A DNA stretch of 64,000 bases from Bacillus sp. HSf4 (GCF_029537375.1 NZ_CP120679.1:804001-868000), one strand, 5' to 3'. Positions 13,829 through 23,776 are shown, numbered from the stretch's first letter. The notes: generated by a model not told the origin, from the sequence alone. Numbers and translations are program-made.

Positions 13829-14746
13829 ATGCGGAAGCAATTGACGGCTTACATATCGCTCGCTCTCGCGATGGCGATCGTCGGCAGCTCGGTCGTCGTC
13901 GGCAAGCTGATGGTGGAAACGATTCCGGTGTTTCTATCGTCAGGCCTCAGGTTTTTGATCGCTGCCATTGTCTTGGTGATCCTTTTATTTTGCTTTGAAA
14001 AAGGCTTTCCCGCGCTAACGAATAAAGACGTTTTTGTGTTGCTGATACAGTCTTTTACAGGCGTTTTTTTGTTCAGCATCTGCCTGCTTTACGGCGTCGG
14101 CATGACGACGGGGATGGAAAGCGGGATCATCACAAGCACCACGCCGATGGCGGTCGGGATTTTGGCTTTCTTTTTGTTGAAAGAGAAAATAGAAAAGCGG
14201 ATGGCGCTCGGGATCGTGCTCGCTGTTATGGGCGTGATGACGATCAATCTGTTTGGAGCGGGCGGAGACGGAGGCAATCCGCACGCTTTGCTAGGAAACC
14301 TCCTGGTCGCTGCCGCTGTCGTTGGGGAAGCACTGTTTACACTGCTGGCGAAAATGCTGTCGCCTCACATTTCCGCATTGGCGATTTCGACGTTTGTCTC
14401 GCTTTTCGGGTTTTTGTTTTTCCTGCCGTTTGCGGCTTACGAAGCGCTGTCGTTCGACTTTAGCGCGCCTGGGATCGTTGATTGGTCATATGTGCTGTAT
14501 TATGCGCTGATCGTCACGGTGCTTGCTTTCTACTTGTGGTACAGCGGGGTGACAAAGGTGCCGGCAGGGATTTCCGGGATTTTCACCTCGGTGCTGCCTG
14601 TTTCGGCTGTTGCGCTGTCAGGGATCATCCTCAAGGAGCAGTTCACCTTCATCCATATGCTCGGTGTGGCGTTTGTGATTGGCGGCATTTTTGTCACGGT
14701 TTTGAAGAAAGAAACGGCAAAGGATAGCCAACATCTCGCATCCTAG
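13829..14746 (+). CDS. EamA/DMT-family permease
   Basis: 305 residues with ten predicted transmembrane helices in two EamA repeats, the standard layout of drug/metabolite transporters. The first repeat starts at AYISLALAMAIVGSSVVVGK, the second near HALLGNLLVAAAVVGEALFT and ends GVAFVIGGIFVTVLKKE. AGGAGAAGAAGG precedes the ATG. Substrate cannot be predicted; members export amino acids or metabolites. It stands between a Cys-helical small gene and yeeI. Confidence 0.85.
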   Translation: MRKQLTAYISLALAMAIVGSSVVVGKLMVETIPVFLSSGLRFLIAAIVLVILLFCFEKGFPALTNKDVFVLLIQSFTGVFLFSICLLYGVGMTTGMESGIITSTTPMAVGILAFFLLKEKIEKRMALGIVLAVMGVMTINLFGAGGDGGNPHALLGNLLVAAAVVGEALFTLLAKMLSPHISALAISTFVSLFGFLFFLPFAAYEALSFDFSAPGIVDWSYVLYYALIVTVLAFYLWYSGVTKVPAGISGIFTSVLPVSAVALSGIILKEQFTFIHMLGVAFVIGGIFVTVLKKETAKDSQHLAS

Positions 14747-14857
14747 CAGGATTTCCAATAAAATGTCGCAAATTTGATGCATCAATATAATGAATTCGCC
14801 AAAGGCTGCGGTATAATAGATTTTGTGAATTCAATGTTGAAAGAGAGTGGTAGTATC

Positions 14858-15577
14858 ATGGGCCGTAAGTGGAACAATATAAAAGAAAAGAAAGCGTCGA
14901 AGGATGCCAATACAAGCCGGATTTACGCCAAGTTTGGCCGGGAAATCTATGTGGCGGCAAAGCAGGGAGAGCCCGATCCTGAGGCAAACCAGGCGCTGAA
15001 GTTCGTGCTTGAGCGCGCCAAAACATACAATGTCCCGAAAGCGATTATCGAGCGGGCGATTGAAAAGGCGAAGGGCGGTTCTGAAGAAAACTATGACGAG
15101 CTTCGCTATGAAGGATTCGGACCGAACGGAGCGATGGTGATCGTTGACGCCTTGACGAACAATGTCAACCGGACGGCGGCGGATGTGCGCTCAACGTTTG
15201 GCAAAAACGGCGGCAATATGGGTGTGAGCGGCTCTGTCGCTTACATGTTTGACCCGACAGCCGTCATCGGCTTTGAAGGAAAAACGGCTGATGAAACGCT
15301 CGAATTGCTGATGGAAGCGGATATCGATGTCCGCGATATTTTAGAAGAAGACGAGGCGGTGATCGTCTATGCCGAGCCTGATCAGTTCCATGCCGTGCAG
15401 GAAGCGCTGAAAAACGCCGGTATTGAAGAATTCACCGTCGCAGAGCTGACCATGCTCGCGCAAAACGATGTCACACTTCCGGAAGACGCGCAGGCGCAGT
15501 TTGAAAAACTGATCGATGCGCTGGAAGATTTGGAGGATGTGCAGCAAGTCTATCATAATGTTGATTTAGGCGCGTAA
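14858..15577 (+). CDS. yeeI: YebC/TACO1-family protein YeeI
   Basis: 239 residues, same as B. subtilis YeeI. The family signature [20 protein letters not shown] opens the protein, then [39 protein letters not shown] and [13 protein letters not shown]. YebC/TACO1 proteins bind the ribosome and ease translation of difficult (for example proline-rich) stretches; older annotations call them transcription regulators. The ATG at 14858 is chosen because the family always begins there; GAGAGTGG precedes it. In B. subtilis yeeI also follows rapH-phrH. Confidence 0.93.
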   Translation: MGRKWNNIKEKKASKDANTSRIYAKFGREIYVAAKQGEPDPEANQALKFVLERAKTYNVPKAIIERAIEKAKGGSEENYDELRYEGFGPNGAMVIVDALTNNVNRTAADVRSTFGKNGGNMGVSGSVAYMFDPTAVIGFEGKTADETLELLMEADIDVRDILEEDEAVIVYAEPDQFHAVQEALKNAGIEEFTVAELTMLAQNDVTLPEDAQAQFEKLIDALEDLEDVQQVYHNVDLGA

Positions 15578-15606
15578 ACGAAAAAGCAAACCGCCGGAAA
15601 TGAAAG

Positions 15607-15646
15607 GCCCCGCAAATGTAAGTTTTACATTTGCGGGGTTTTTTTA
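15607..15646 (+). terminator. Strong terminator after yeeI
   Basis: CCCCGCAAATGTAA and TTACATTTGCGGGG arms (14 pairs) with a three-base loop and seven T. Confidence 0.95.
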
Positions 15647-15950
15647 TGCCGGTCGTCTATGATTCTGTCGTGGCGCGCGGCCGCCGTATCCACGGTGTTG
15701 CAGCTGCAATCGGAATGAGCCGCGGCGGCCGGTATTCATCCAAATCCTTGATCGCGAAACGAAAATATAGAACCTGAACAATCCGAATTACCTGGGAAAT
15801 AACCATGAATCGATGAATGGGACATTAGGAAGATTTCGGCCAGGCTTAAGACAGCGACAATTCTCGGATATCAGCATAATCAATGATGACATTCAAGGAA
15901 CGGGAATCAGCTTTTTAAGCAGAATGATCGTGTCAAGGTTAAAGATATCG
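15646..15950 (+). pseudogene. Decayed malic enzyme / malolactic enzyme gene
   Basis: No open frame survives, but two pieces fit the NAD-malic enzyme family in the right order. At 15646 MPVVYDSVVARGRRIHG resembles the N-terminal MPVVYTPxVGxxxxxxS block followed by RSRG. At 15780 NPNYLGNNHESMNG resembles the NPxYLGxxHxRxxG block, and IINDDIQGTG is the family hallmark FNDDIQGTG. The segments between are deleted. The remaining 15950-16125 stretch shows nothing I can name. Confidence 0.55.
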
Positions 15951-16125
15951 CAACAATTTCCTTGGGTTCATCCTTATTTTTACCTCAACTAAATTTTACC
16001 GATATCGCACCGTCATATCTTTTTTGTGCCAGAAGTCCTATCAGATTGAATTTTTTTGCAAGAATGCCGATACATATATTGTAGTCTAACTTTTCCCAAA
16101 ATTGTATGAGAGGAAGATGCCCCGA

Positions 16126-17583
16126 ATGTTTCGAATAAATGACCTCAACCATCAATACATAGGAGGGGAATGGAAGGACGGCCGCAGTGAAAGCATTCTC
16201 GCCGATCTTAATCCTTTTACCCATAAAACAATCACAACGTTTCGCAAGGCGACCCCGGATGATGTCGATGAGGCTTACAAGTCAGCTTTGGAAGCGAAAA
16301 AGAAATGGGATCGCGTCGGCCCGTATGAAAAAAGGGCGATTTTAGAAAAAGCCGCCGCTTATATTGAAGAACATAAAGAAGCCATCGTGTATCTGATTAT
16401 GGAAGAGCTTGGCGGAACCAGACTGAAAGCGGCGTTTGAAATTGATCTCGTCATCAATATGATCAAAGAAGCCGCGGGGTTCCCGCTCAAAATGGAGGGG
16501 AGGATTCTGCCTTCACCTGTTGAGGGAAAAGAAAATCGGCTTTACCGGATTCCGGCCGGTGTGGTCGGTGTCATCAGTCCGTTTAATTTTCCGTTCTTTT
16601 TATCCGTCAAATCGGTGGCCCCGGCGCTTGGCGCGGGCAATGGCGTTGTGCTAAAGCCGCATGAGGAGACGCCGATATGCGGGGGCACATTGATTGCCAA
16701 GATTTTTGAGGAAGCCGGACTTCCGCAAGGCCTGCTGAATGTCGTTGTGACGGATATCGCAGAAATCGGCGACAGCTTCGTTGAGCATCCGATTCCGAGG
16801 ATCATCTCGTTTACCGGATCAACGAAGGTCGGCAGCCATATCGGCCAGCTGGCTGTTAAACATTTCAAAAAACCGCTGCTTGAGCTTGGCGGAAACAGCG
16901 CCCTGATCGTTCTTGAGGATGCCGACTTGGAATATGCGGTCAATGCGGCGTCCTTCAGCCGGTTCACCCATCAGGGGCAAATCTGCATGTCAGCCAACCG
17001 GATTCTCGTCCAAAAAGAGGTCTATCCCGAGTTTTTAACATCGTTTTATCAAAAGGTGTCCGCTTTTAAGACAGGTGATCCGATGGACCCTGAAACGATT
17101 ATCGGGCCCGTCATTCATGAACGCCAGGCGGAGCTTTTAAGAAAAGCTGTTGAAAACGCAATCGAAGAGGGCGCTGTCCCGCTGATCAAAGGCGACATCA
17201 AAGGCAATCTCGTCGAACCGACGATCTTGACGGATGTGAAGCCCGGCATGTCGATTACGAAAGAGGAGCTGTTTGGTCCGGTTGTATGCGTCATCCCGTT
17301 TGAGACAGAGGAAGAAGCGATTCAGATCGCAAATGATACGCCATTCGGGCTGAGCGGGGCCGTACATACAGGAAATGTTGAGCGCGGCGTGGCCATCGCC
17401 CAGCAGATTGAGACGGGCATGATTCATATCAATGACACGACGATCAACGATGAGCCGCATGTCGCTTTCGGCGGAGAAAAACAATCAGGGCTCGGCAGGC
17501 TGAACGGCGAATGGAGCCTGGAAGAATTCACGACGTTAAAGTGGATCTCCGTCCAGCATCAAAAACGAGTTTTCCCATACTAG
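16126..17583 (+). CDS. yfmT: Aldehyde dehydrogenase YfmT (vanillin-dehydrogenase-like)
   Basis: 485 residues, equal to B. subtilis YfmT, an NAD(P)-dependent aldehyde dehydrogenase shown to oxidise vanillin-type benzaldehydes. Key blocks are SPFNFPFFLS, FTGSTKVGSHI for the cofactor, LLELGGNSALIVL with the general-base Glu, and HQGQICMSANRI with the catalytic Cys; the end EPHVAFGGEKQSGLGRLNGE is typical. Start choice: the GAGAGGA site is placed correctly for ATG 16126, while ATG 16117 is too close to it. yfmS follows 15 bases later, as in B. subtilis. Confidence 0.9.
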   Translation: MFRINDLNHQYIGGEWKDGRSESILADLNPFTHKTITTFRKATPDDVDEAYKSALEAKKKWDRVGPYEKRAILEKAAAYIEEHKEAIVYLIMEELGGTRLKAAFEIDLVINMIKEAAGFPLKMEGRILPSPVEGKENRLYRIPAGVVGVISPFNFPFFLSVKSVAPALGAGNGVVLKPHEETPICGGTLIAKIFEEAGLPQGLLNVVVTDIAEIGDSFVEHPIPRIISFTGSTKVGSHIGQLAVKHFKKPLLELGGNSALIVLEDADLEYAVNAASFSRFTHQGQICMSANRILVQKEVYPEFLTSFYQKVSAFKTGDPMDPETIIGPVIHERQAELLRKAVENAIEEGAVPLIKGDIKGNLVEPTILTDVKPGMSITKEELFGPVVCVIPFETEEEAIQIANDTPFGLSGAVHTGNVERGVAIAQQIETGMIHINDTTINDEPHVAFGGEKQSGLGRLNGEWSLEEFTTLKWISVQHQKRVFPY

Positions 17584-17598
17584 TAGGAGGTTTGAAAC

Positions 17599-18450
17599 AT
17601 GAGTGAAGCAGTCAAAACAGACATCCATCCGCTTCTGGATGCTTTTGTCAAAGTCGCGCCATTCCTGAATCAGCTGATCCAGGATGATGTGACAGTCGGC
17701 ATTTATGATACAGAAAAGCTGATCATCAACATTCCCGGCAAGACCTTTTCCCTGAACGTTAAACCAGGCGATCCATTGCAGGAAGGGGACATTATTACAA
17801 ACGCCATCCGCCAAAACAAAAAGCAAACGAGCATGGTGCCAAAGGAGCTGTTCGGCTTCCCGCTTGCCGCCAGAGCGATTCCCCTGCATGATGAGAACGG
17901 AAGGGTCATCGGCGGCGTCGGACTCGGCACAAGCCTGGAAAAATCGGACCAGCTTCACCGCGTCGCCGAGAGTTTATCCGTCATCGTCGAACAGACGGCA
18001 TCAGCGATTCAGGATATCGCTGAATCCGTGAGCGGATTTTCCGGCCAAATGTCCGATATCTCCAAGCAGGCGAAGGAAGTAAGCGAAAGCGCCGGCGAAA
18101 TCGAAAAAATTTCTGTCACCGTCAAAGGCATCTCCGATCAAAGCAATCTCTTGGGGCTGAATGCGGCGATCGAAGCGGCGAGAGCGGGTGAATCAGGAAA
18201 AGGGTTCTCCGTCGTGGCCGATGAGATCAGAAAGCTTGCGACACATTCAAAAGAAAACGTCGGTCAAATTGATCAAATCACCAAAAAGATCCACGCTTTA
18301 TTAAAAGACCTTGAACAGTCAATCGAAGTCATCAATGAACATACAAGCGGCCAGGCTGCGGGTGTCGAACAAATTTCCGCAACGATGCAGGAAATCAGCA
18401 GCAATGCGCAAAACCTCGCGAAAATGGCTGAACATCATTTTGAGGACTAA
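17599..18450 (+). CDS. yfmS: Soluble methyl-accepting chemotaxis protein YfmS
   Basis: 283 residues without any transmembrane helix. The first ~130 residues form a sensor domain, ending in a [13 protein letters not shown] segment. The rest is a short MCP signalling domain with the highly conserved hairpin [20 protein letters not shown] followed by VADEIRKLA, which binds CheA/CheW. It is shorter than transmembrane receptors and belongs to the cytoplasmic YfmS group. AGGAGG precedes the ATG and yfmT is immediately upstream, so both may respond to the same aromatic or aldehyde stimulus. The ligand is unknown. Confidence 0.9.
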   Translation: MSEAVKTDIHPLLDAFVKVAPFLNQLIQDDVTVGIYDTEKLIINIPGKTFSLNVKPGDPLQEGDIITNAIRQNKKQTSMVPKELFGFPLAARAIPLHDENGRVIGGVGLGTSLEKSDQLHRVAESLSVIVEQTASAIQDIAESVSGFSGQMSDISKQAKEVSESAGEIEKISVTVKGISDQSNLLGLNAAIEAARAGESGKGFSVVADEIRKLATHSKENVGQIDQITKKIHALLKDLEQSIEVINEHTSGQAAGVEQISATMQEISSNAQNLAKMAEHHFED

Positions 18451-18457
18451 AGAAACG

Positions 18458-18486
18458 AAAGCTGCCGATGCCGGCGGCTTTTTTTT
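18458..18486 (+). terminator. Terminator after yfmS
   Basis: AAGCTGCCG and CGGCGGCTT arms with one G-U pair, followed by eight T. Confidence 0.85.
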
Positions 18487-18578
18487 GCGAATTTCTTTCT
18501 TGCAATCCATTCCAATAATTAAAATTTTATTTTAAATTTTTTGGAGGAATTTTTCCAACCTAAATCGAAAGTGATAAC

Positions 18579-18592
18579 AGAAACCGCTTTCA
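18579..18592 (+). promoter_or_regulatory. Possible cre (CcpA site) upstream of the dicarboxylate transporter gene
   Basis: AGAAACCGCTTTCA fits the TGNAARCGNWWNCA consensus except at two positions and lies 18 bases before the ATG, where CcpA binding would block expression under glucose. Confidence 0.45.
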
Positions 18593-18610
18593 AGGGGGAG
18601 GAAGGGATAT

Positions 18611-20035
18611 ATGAACGTCTATACACCGACGAAGCTGGCCGGATTATTGTTGGGGCCGATCGGTTTTTTGCTGATCATTGGCCTGATGCCCGAGGCGGAG
18701 CTTGCTTATGCACCGCGGGTCGTTCTTGCTGTGACGGTTTGGACCGCCGTGTGGTGGATCACCGAAGCCGTGCCGATTCCGGCTGCGTCATTGTTGCCGA
18801 TCATTCTGATGCCCACATTGGGCGGCCTCGATATGGAAACGACGGCCAAGGCATACGGCGACCCGATCGTGTTTATGTACATGGGTGGTTTTATCATTGC
18901 CATCGCGATTGAGAAATGGAATCTTCACAAGCGGATGGCCTTGCATATTTTAAAGCGGATCGGGGCGGAAAGCCATCGGATCGTGCTTGGGGTGATGCTT
19001 TCGACGGCGTTTTTATCGATGTGGATTTCCAATGCCGCCACAGCGCTGATGATGCTGCCGGTTGCGCTCGCCATTATCAAAGAAGTGCAGGAAAAAGAGA
19101 TCTTAAAAGGGGGTTCCCTGCAGAAATTCAGCAAAAGCATATTGCTGGCCGTCGCTTATGCGGCATCGATCGGCGGTCTCGCCACTCTGGTCGGATCGGT
19201 GCCGAACGCCGTGTTTGCGGCGATGTCCAGACAGATGCTGAACCGTGAGATTATGTTTTTTGAATGGTTTTTGTTCGGTTTTCCGGTTTCCGTTCTTTTT
19301 TTGATCATTCTTTATTTTTATTTAACGAAGGTGCAGTTTAAAGTCAGCCGTTTTTCAGGTAAAAAGCCCGGGTTTATCGATCATGATCTGAAGGCGCTCG
19401 GCGCGATGACAAAAGAGGAAAAATCGGTATTCGCCGTGTTTTTGGCGACCGCTTTTTTATGGATGTTCAAATTTTTGCTCCCGTTTCAGCTGTCAGACAC
19501 ATCGATCGCGATTTTGGGAGCGGTTTTGCTGTTTCTCATTCCAAGTGCCCGCGGTGAGCGGATCTTGGAGTGGAAGGATATGCAGACGCTGCCTTGGGGC
19601 CTGCTTCTCTTGTTTGGCGGCGGACTGTCGCTTGCATCGGGATTTTCCGCCACGAACTTAACGGCGTGGATCAGCGGTAAGCTCAAGCTGTTGGATGGTC
19701 ATCCATACCTGTTTGTTTTGATCGTGTTAACGGCGGCGATTTTATTCATGACGGAAATCATGTCCAATACCGCTGTCGCCAATATGGTGATTCCGATGAC
19801 CGTCGGCTTGGGAGCGGCGCTTCAAGTCGAGCCGTACGGGCTGATGGCCGCGGCGGCACTCGCGTCATCCTGCGCCTTCATGCTTCCGATTTCCACCCCG
19901 CCGAACGCCGCAGTGTTCAGCGCCAATGTTTTAAGCATGAAGGATATGATCAAGGCGGGGTTTTGGCTGAATATCGCCGGTGTGTTGATCATCGTCATCA
20001 GCGTTTATGTTTGGCTCCCGGTTGTCCTGCAGTAA
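18611..20035 (+). CDS. DASS/SLC13-family sodium:dicarboxylate symporter (SdcS-like)
   Basis: 474 residues with about 11-12 hydrophobic helices. Two DASS hallmark blocks are visible: MWISNAATALMMLPVALAI in the first half and MSNTAVANMVIPMTVGLG in the second, the SNA/SNT motifs that bind Na+ and a carboxylate. The family uses succinate, malate or fumarate; the nearest described protein I recall is S. aureus SdcS. A GGGGGAGGAAGGG site precedes the ATG and a cre-like site lies just upstream, fitting carbon-source control. A second, more distant DASS member (yflS) is at 42979. It is not in the yfmS-yfmR interval of B. subtilis as I remember it. Confidence 0.87.
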   Translation: MNVYTPTKLAGLLLGPIGFLLIIGLMPEAELAYAPRVVLAVTVWTAVWWITEAVPIPAASLLPIILMPTLGGLDMETTAKAYGDPIVFMYMGGFIIAIAIEKWNLHKRMALHILKRIGAESHRIVLGVMLSTAFLSMWISNAATALMMLPVALAIIKEVQEKEILKGGSLQKFSKSILLAVAYAASIGGLATLVGSVPNAVFAAMSRQMLNREIMFFEWFLFGFPVSVLFLIILYFYLTKVQFKVSRFSGKKPGFIDHDLKALGAMTKEEKSVFAVFLATAFLWMFKFLLPFQLSDTSIAILGAVLLFLIPSARGERILEWKDMQTLPWGLLLLFGGGLSLASGFSATNLTAWISGKLKLLDGHPYLFVLIVLTAAILFMTEIMSNTAVANMVIPMTVGLGAALQVEPYGLMAAAALASSCAFMLPISTPPNAAVFSANVLSMKDMIKAGFWLNIAGVLIIVISVYVWLPVVLQ

Positions 20036-20117
20036 AACTTGTAAACCTCTCACTAGTTTTCTTTTATCAACTACATTAAAATAATAGTATGACATGACGT
20101 AAGGATTGGTAGAATAG

Positions 20118-22007
20118 ATGAGTATTTTTAAAGCTGAAGGTTTATATAAAACATACGGAGACAAGACATTATTTGATCATATATCGTTTCATATTGAAGA
20201 AAATGAGCGAATCGGCTTGATCGGACCGAATGGGACGGGAAAAAGCAGCCTGCTGAAAGTGATTGCCGGCTTCGAGTCGACGGAACAAGGGGAGATTGTG
20301 AAACCGGGCAGCCTGCAAATCGAGTATCTCGATCAAGATCCTGATTTGGATGGGTCTGAAACGGTGCTGGAGCACATCTATGCAGGCGATTCCGTGATGA
20401 TGCGAACGATTGCTTCATATGAGAAAGCGTTGCAGGAACTGAACGCGTCTCCCGCTGATCCGAAAAAACAGGAAAACCTTTTGGCCGCTCAAGGCAGAAT
20501 GGATGAGCACGGCGCCTGGGACGCGAACACGGCGGCGAAAACGATTTTGACCAAGCTTGGCGTTGCAGATGTGACCAAAGAAGTGAGACACCTTTCCGGA
20601 GGACAGAAAAAGCGTGTCGCGATTGCCAAAACACTCATTCAGCCGGCTGATCTTTTGATTTTGGATGAGCCGACAAACCATCTTGACAATGAAACGATCG
20701 AGTGGCTTGAGGGCTATTTGAGCGGATATTCGGGTTCAGTCGTGCTCGTCACCCATGACCGCTATTTCCTCAACCGCGTGACAAACCGGATTTATGAGCT
20801 TGATCGCGGCCATCTGTATACGTATAAAGGGAATTATGAAGTGTTTTTAGAAAAGAGGGCTGAACGGGAAGCGCTCGCCGAGCAAAACGAAACGAAGCGG
20901 CAGAACTTATTGAGAAGGGAGCTTGCTTGGCTCAGGAGGGGAGCAAAGGCCCGTTCGACAAAACAGAAAGCGCGAATTCAGCGCGTGGAGGAATTGAAAG
21001 GGCAGGATGCGCTGGAAACGAGCGCGACGCTTGATTTTGCGATCGGCTCCCACCGCCTCGGAAAGCAGGTGATCGAAGCTGAAGCGGTCGAGATCAGCCG
21101 CGGCGGGAAACAGCTTGTCACATCATTCGATGAGCTGATCATTCCTGGAGATCGAATCGGCATCATCGGGCCGAACGGAATCGGCAAGACGACGCTGTTA
21201 AACGCGCTTGCCGGTCGTCTTGAGCCTGATGCGGGCCGCATCACGATCGGCCAGACGGTCCGAATCGGTTATTATACGCAGGACCACAGTGAAATGGATG
21301 ATTCGCTGCAAGTGATCGAATATATCAAAGGGACGGCTGAAATCGTTAAAACGGCCGACGGTCAAGTGATCACCGCCGAGCAGATGCTGGAACGGTTCCT
21401 CTTTCCGCGCCGTGTGCAGCGCAACTTTATCCACAAGCTCTCCGGCGGTGAAAAACGGCGGTTGTACTTGTTGAAGGTGCTGATGGAGGAGCCGAACGTC
21501 CTGTTTCTCGATGAACCGACAAACGATCTGGACACGGAGACGCTCGGGGTGCTGGAGGATTACTTAGAACAGTTTCCCGGCGTTGTCGTAACGGTATCCC
21601 ATGACCGTTATTTCCTCGACCGTGTCATCGACCGTCTGCTTGTTTTTGAAGGAAACGGAGCCGTCTCGCGCTTTCACGGGTCATACAGCGAATACATGGA
21701 AAAACAAAAGGAAATCAGCCGAGAGAAGGTTTCTCAAGAAACAGCCGAATCTGTGAAGCCTGAGAAAAAGAAAAGGAAAAAGCTGTCTTATAAAGATCAG
21801 CTAGAATGGGAAGGCATCGAAGACAAAATCGCGGCCCTTGAAGAAAAGCATAAACAGCTTGAAGAGGAAATCGCCGCAGCGGGAAGCGACTTCGCCAAAA
21901 TCCAGACGCTGATGGAAGAGCAAAGCAAAACAGCCGACGAGCTTGAAGAAGCGATGGAGCGCTGGACCGAGCTGTCGCTGATGATCGAGGAGCTGGAACA
22001 ATCGTAA
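20118..22007 (+). CDS. yfmR: ABC-F ATPase YfmR (Uup type)
   Basis: 629 residues, the B. subtilis length. Two ATPase cassettes: first with GPNGTGKSSLLK, LSGGQKKRVAIAKTL and LLILDEPTNHLD; second with GPNGIGKTTLLN, LSGGEKRRLYLLKVL and LFLDEPTNDLD. Between them is the ABC-F linker (LRRELAWLRRGAKARSTKQK), and the C-terminus is a charged coiled coil (KKRKKLSYKDQLEWEGIEDK), as in Uup. There are no membrane segments. Recent work assigns YfmR to rescue of ribosomes stalled at polyproline, alongside EF-P. Its other window relatives are yfmM (ABC-F) and yeeI, also linked to translation. Confidence 0.95.
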   Translation: MSIFKAEGLYKTYGDKTLFDHISFHIEENERIGLIGPNGTGKSSLLKVIAGFESTEQGEIVKPGSLQIEYLDQDPDLDGSETVLEHIYAGDSVMMRTIASYEKALQELNASPADPKKQENLLAAQGRMDEHGAWDANTAAKTILTKLGVADVTKEVRHLSGGQKKRVAIAKTLIQPADLLILDEPTNHLDNETIEWLEGYLSGYSGSVVLVTHDRYFLNRVTNRIYELDRGHLYTYKGNYEVFLEKRAEREALAEQNETKRQNLLRRELAWLRRGAKARSTKQKARIQRVEELKGQDALETSATLDFAIGSHRLGKQVIEAEAVEISRGGKQLVTSFDELIIPGDRIGIIGPNGIGKTTLLNALAGRLEPDAGRITIGQTVRIGYYTQDHSEMDDSLQVIEYIKGTAEIVKTADGQVITAEQMLERFLFPRRVQRNFIHKLSGGEKRRLYLLKVLMEEPNVLFLDEPTNDLDTETLGVLEDYLEQFPGVVVTVSHDRYFLDRVIDRLLVFEGNGAVSRFHGSYSEYMEKQKEISREKVSQETAESVKPEKKKRKKLSYKDQLEWEGIEDKIAALEEKHKQLEEEIAAAGSDFAKIQTLMEEQSKTADELEEAMERWTELSLMIEELEQS

Positions 22008-22013
22008 TGGATG

Positions 22014-22038
22014 CTGCCGGGTAACCCCGGCAGTTTTT
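22014..22038 (+). terminator. Terminator after yfmR
   Basis: CTGCCGGG and CCCGGCAG arms, four-base loop and five T; it ends at the stop of the convergent LysR gene. Confidence 0.85.
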
Positions 22039-22951
22039 AATTTGCCGGGCTTTTTTCCGCTTCGTTACAAAAATAGCCGGTTACTTTTTCCTTTAATAAA
22101 GACGCTGCCAGACTCAGCTCCCTGTCTTGATGAACGATGAGCCCGTGCGTGGAGACAATCGGGGCAGTCACAGGCAGCAGTTTGAATTGCTTGGCTTCAA
22201 GCTCTTGTTTGACAGCGACTTCCGGAATGAAGGCAAAGCCGATTCCGCATCTGACAGCTTGTTTGATCATGTCGATGCTTGGGTATTCCAAGGCGCTGTT
22301 TCCTTCAACGCCGGCTTCTTGGAGCAGCCGGCCCGCTTCTGTATGGTACACACAGCTTGTGCCGAAGCTGATGAATGTTTCCCGGCTCAGGACGCCAAAG
22401 CCCTCGGATTCAACTTTCTCAGCGAGCACATGGGGAGCGATAAACACCAGTTTTTCTGCAAACAAAGGATAGAAAAGGAGATCGGGCCGGTTCGGATTTT
22501 GCGGCACGATGCCGAAATCGGCGGCATGGTTCAGCACCTGCTGAACGATATCGTGCTGGAATCCGCTTTCCAATTGCAATCTGATTTTTGGATAATCTTT
22601 TAGAAAATCTTCGATCAAAAAAGACATGCGCGTCAGAAAAAACGATTCCTGCATGCGAATCCGGACGGTACCTTGAGGCTGATCCAGTTCATTCATCGCT
22701 TCTCCTAAAGACATCCCTAATTGAATAAATTGATAAGCATATTTGCTAAGCTTCAAACCGGCCGGTGTCGGCTTCACTCCCCTTGACAGCCGGTGAAACA
22801 AACGCTGTCCGCAAGCCTGTTCCAAAAGCTGAATATGGCTGGTGACCGTCGACTGTACATACCCCAGCCGATCAGCGGCGCGGCTGAAGTTTTTTTCTTC
22901 CATGACGGCGATGAAGGTTTTAAAAAATTTCCCCTCTAAAAGCTCAATCAT
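22037..22951 (-). CDS. LysR-family transcriptional regulator
   Basis: 304 residues. The N-terminal winged helix is clear: FFKTFIAVMEEKNFSRAADR followed by LGYVQSTVTSHIQLLEQ and RLFHRLSRGVKPTPAG. The rest is the two-lobe effector-binding fold. GAGGAG lies ten bases before the ATG. It is divergent from the DJ-1/PfpI gene, 125 bases away, the usual LysR arrangement, so that gene is the likely target. Effector unknown. I cannot assign an orthologue in B. subtilis with confidence. Confidence 0.88.
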   Translation of the reverse strand: MIELLEGKFFKTFIAVMEEKNFSRAADRLGYVQSTVTSHIQLLEQACGQRLFHRLSRGVKPTPAGLKLSKYAYQFIQLGMSLGEAMNELDQPQGTVRIRMQESFFLTRMSFLIEDFLKDYPKIRLQLESGFQHDIVQQVLNHAADFGIVPQNPNRPDLLFYPLFAEKLVFIAPHVLAEKVESEGFGVLSRETFISFGTSCVYHTEAGRLLQEAGVEGNSALEYPSIDMIKQAVRCGIGFAFIPEVAVKQELEAKQFKLLPVTAPIVSTHGLIVHQDRELSLAASLLKEKVTGYFCNEAEKSPAN

Positions 22952-23076
22952 AGCTTGGCATCTCCTCGCTATCGAAAATTAAAATGACTTCTATCGTAAT
23001 CATTCATAAGTAAAATGGTTCTCTCCATGATATCGTAGGTTTTGCAAGAATAAAAGAAAAATGAAGGAGGAAAACA

Positions 23077-23742
23077 ATGAGCAGAACGAGAGGATTTAGG
23101 CTTGGCGTGTATATTTTCAAGGATGCTGAAATCATCGACTATGCCGCCCCATACGGAGTATTTTCCGTGGCGAGGAGGCTCGATCCTGAACTGGACGCCT
23201 TTCTTGTGGCGGATGCGATGAAACCGGTTCAGACGCAAGCCGGTTTAACCGTTCAACCGAATTACAGTTTCAATGATCAGCCTGATATGGATGCTTTCTT
23301 CATTCCGGGCGGATTCGGCACACGCCAGGAAACCAACAACAAACGACTGCATCAGTTTATCCGCTCTTTGCCAGAGACGACGCTTTTGGTCAGCGTATGC
23401 ACGGGATCATGGATTTACGGTCGCATGGGGCTCTTAGACGGGCTCTGTGCCACCAGCCGAAAAGAACCGGATCGGCTTGAGGCGTCAGAGATGGGGCAAG
23501 TTCCGATCGACCGCTTGGCTGACATCGCGCCGGCCTGCCGCATCAGCCGGGCGAGAATCGTCGACAGCGGCCGGATCATCACTGCCGGGGGAATCGCTTC
23601 AGGCATGGAAATGGGCTTTCACTTATTGAGAAGAGCGGGCTATGATGAAACATTCATTGAAGAAACGGCTCGGATTATGGAGTATAAAGAGGGGTACAGC
23701 CAGTATCGGGATGATATTGAATACGCGCGGAAAATCAAATAG
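23077..23742 (+). CDS. DJ-1/PfpI-family protein (isonitrile hydratase-like)
   Basis: 221 residues with the glutamine-amidotransferase-like fold. FFIPGGFGTRQ and VSVCTGSWIYGRMGLLDG hold the nucleophile-elbow cysteine (VCTGS), and the late ITAGGIASGMEMGFHLLRR is typical of the isonitrile hydratase/ThiJ branch. There is no AraC helix-turn-helix tail, unlike regulators with this fold. AAGGAGG precedes the ATG. Regulated presumably by the divergent LysR protein. The precise reaction is not predictable. Confidence 0.82.
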   Translation: MSRTRGFRLGVYIFKDAEIIDYAAPYGVFSVARRLDPELDAFLVADAMKPVQTQAGLTVQPNYSFNDQPDMDAFFIPGGFGTRQETNNKRLHQFIRSLPETTLLVSVCTGSWIYGRMGLLDGLCATSRKEPDRLEASEMGQVPIDRLADIAPACRISRARIVDSGRIITAGGIASGMEMGFHLLRRAGYDETFIEETARIMEYKEGYSQYRDDIEYARKIK

Positions 23743-23747
23743 TCGAA

Positions 23748-23770
23748 GCTGCCGGTTTATTCCCGGCAGC
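23748..23770. terminator. Terminator between the DJ-1 gene and convergent folE2
   Basis: GCTGCCGG and CCGGCAGC arms with a seven-base loop; T-rich sequence is weak on both sides. Confidence 0.65.
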
Positions 23771-23776
23771 CCGTCC

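Noticed and set aside
20128..20634. 168-codon minus-strand frame within yfmR
   Set aside because: Antisense to a well-supported ABC-F gene; Arg/Ser/Pro-rich shadow.
22127..22603. 158-codon plus-strand frame over the LysR gene
   Set aside because: Antisense to a clear LysR gene and without a start signal.
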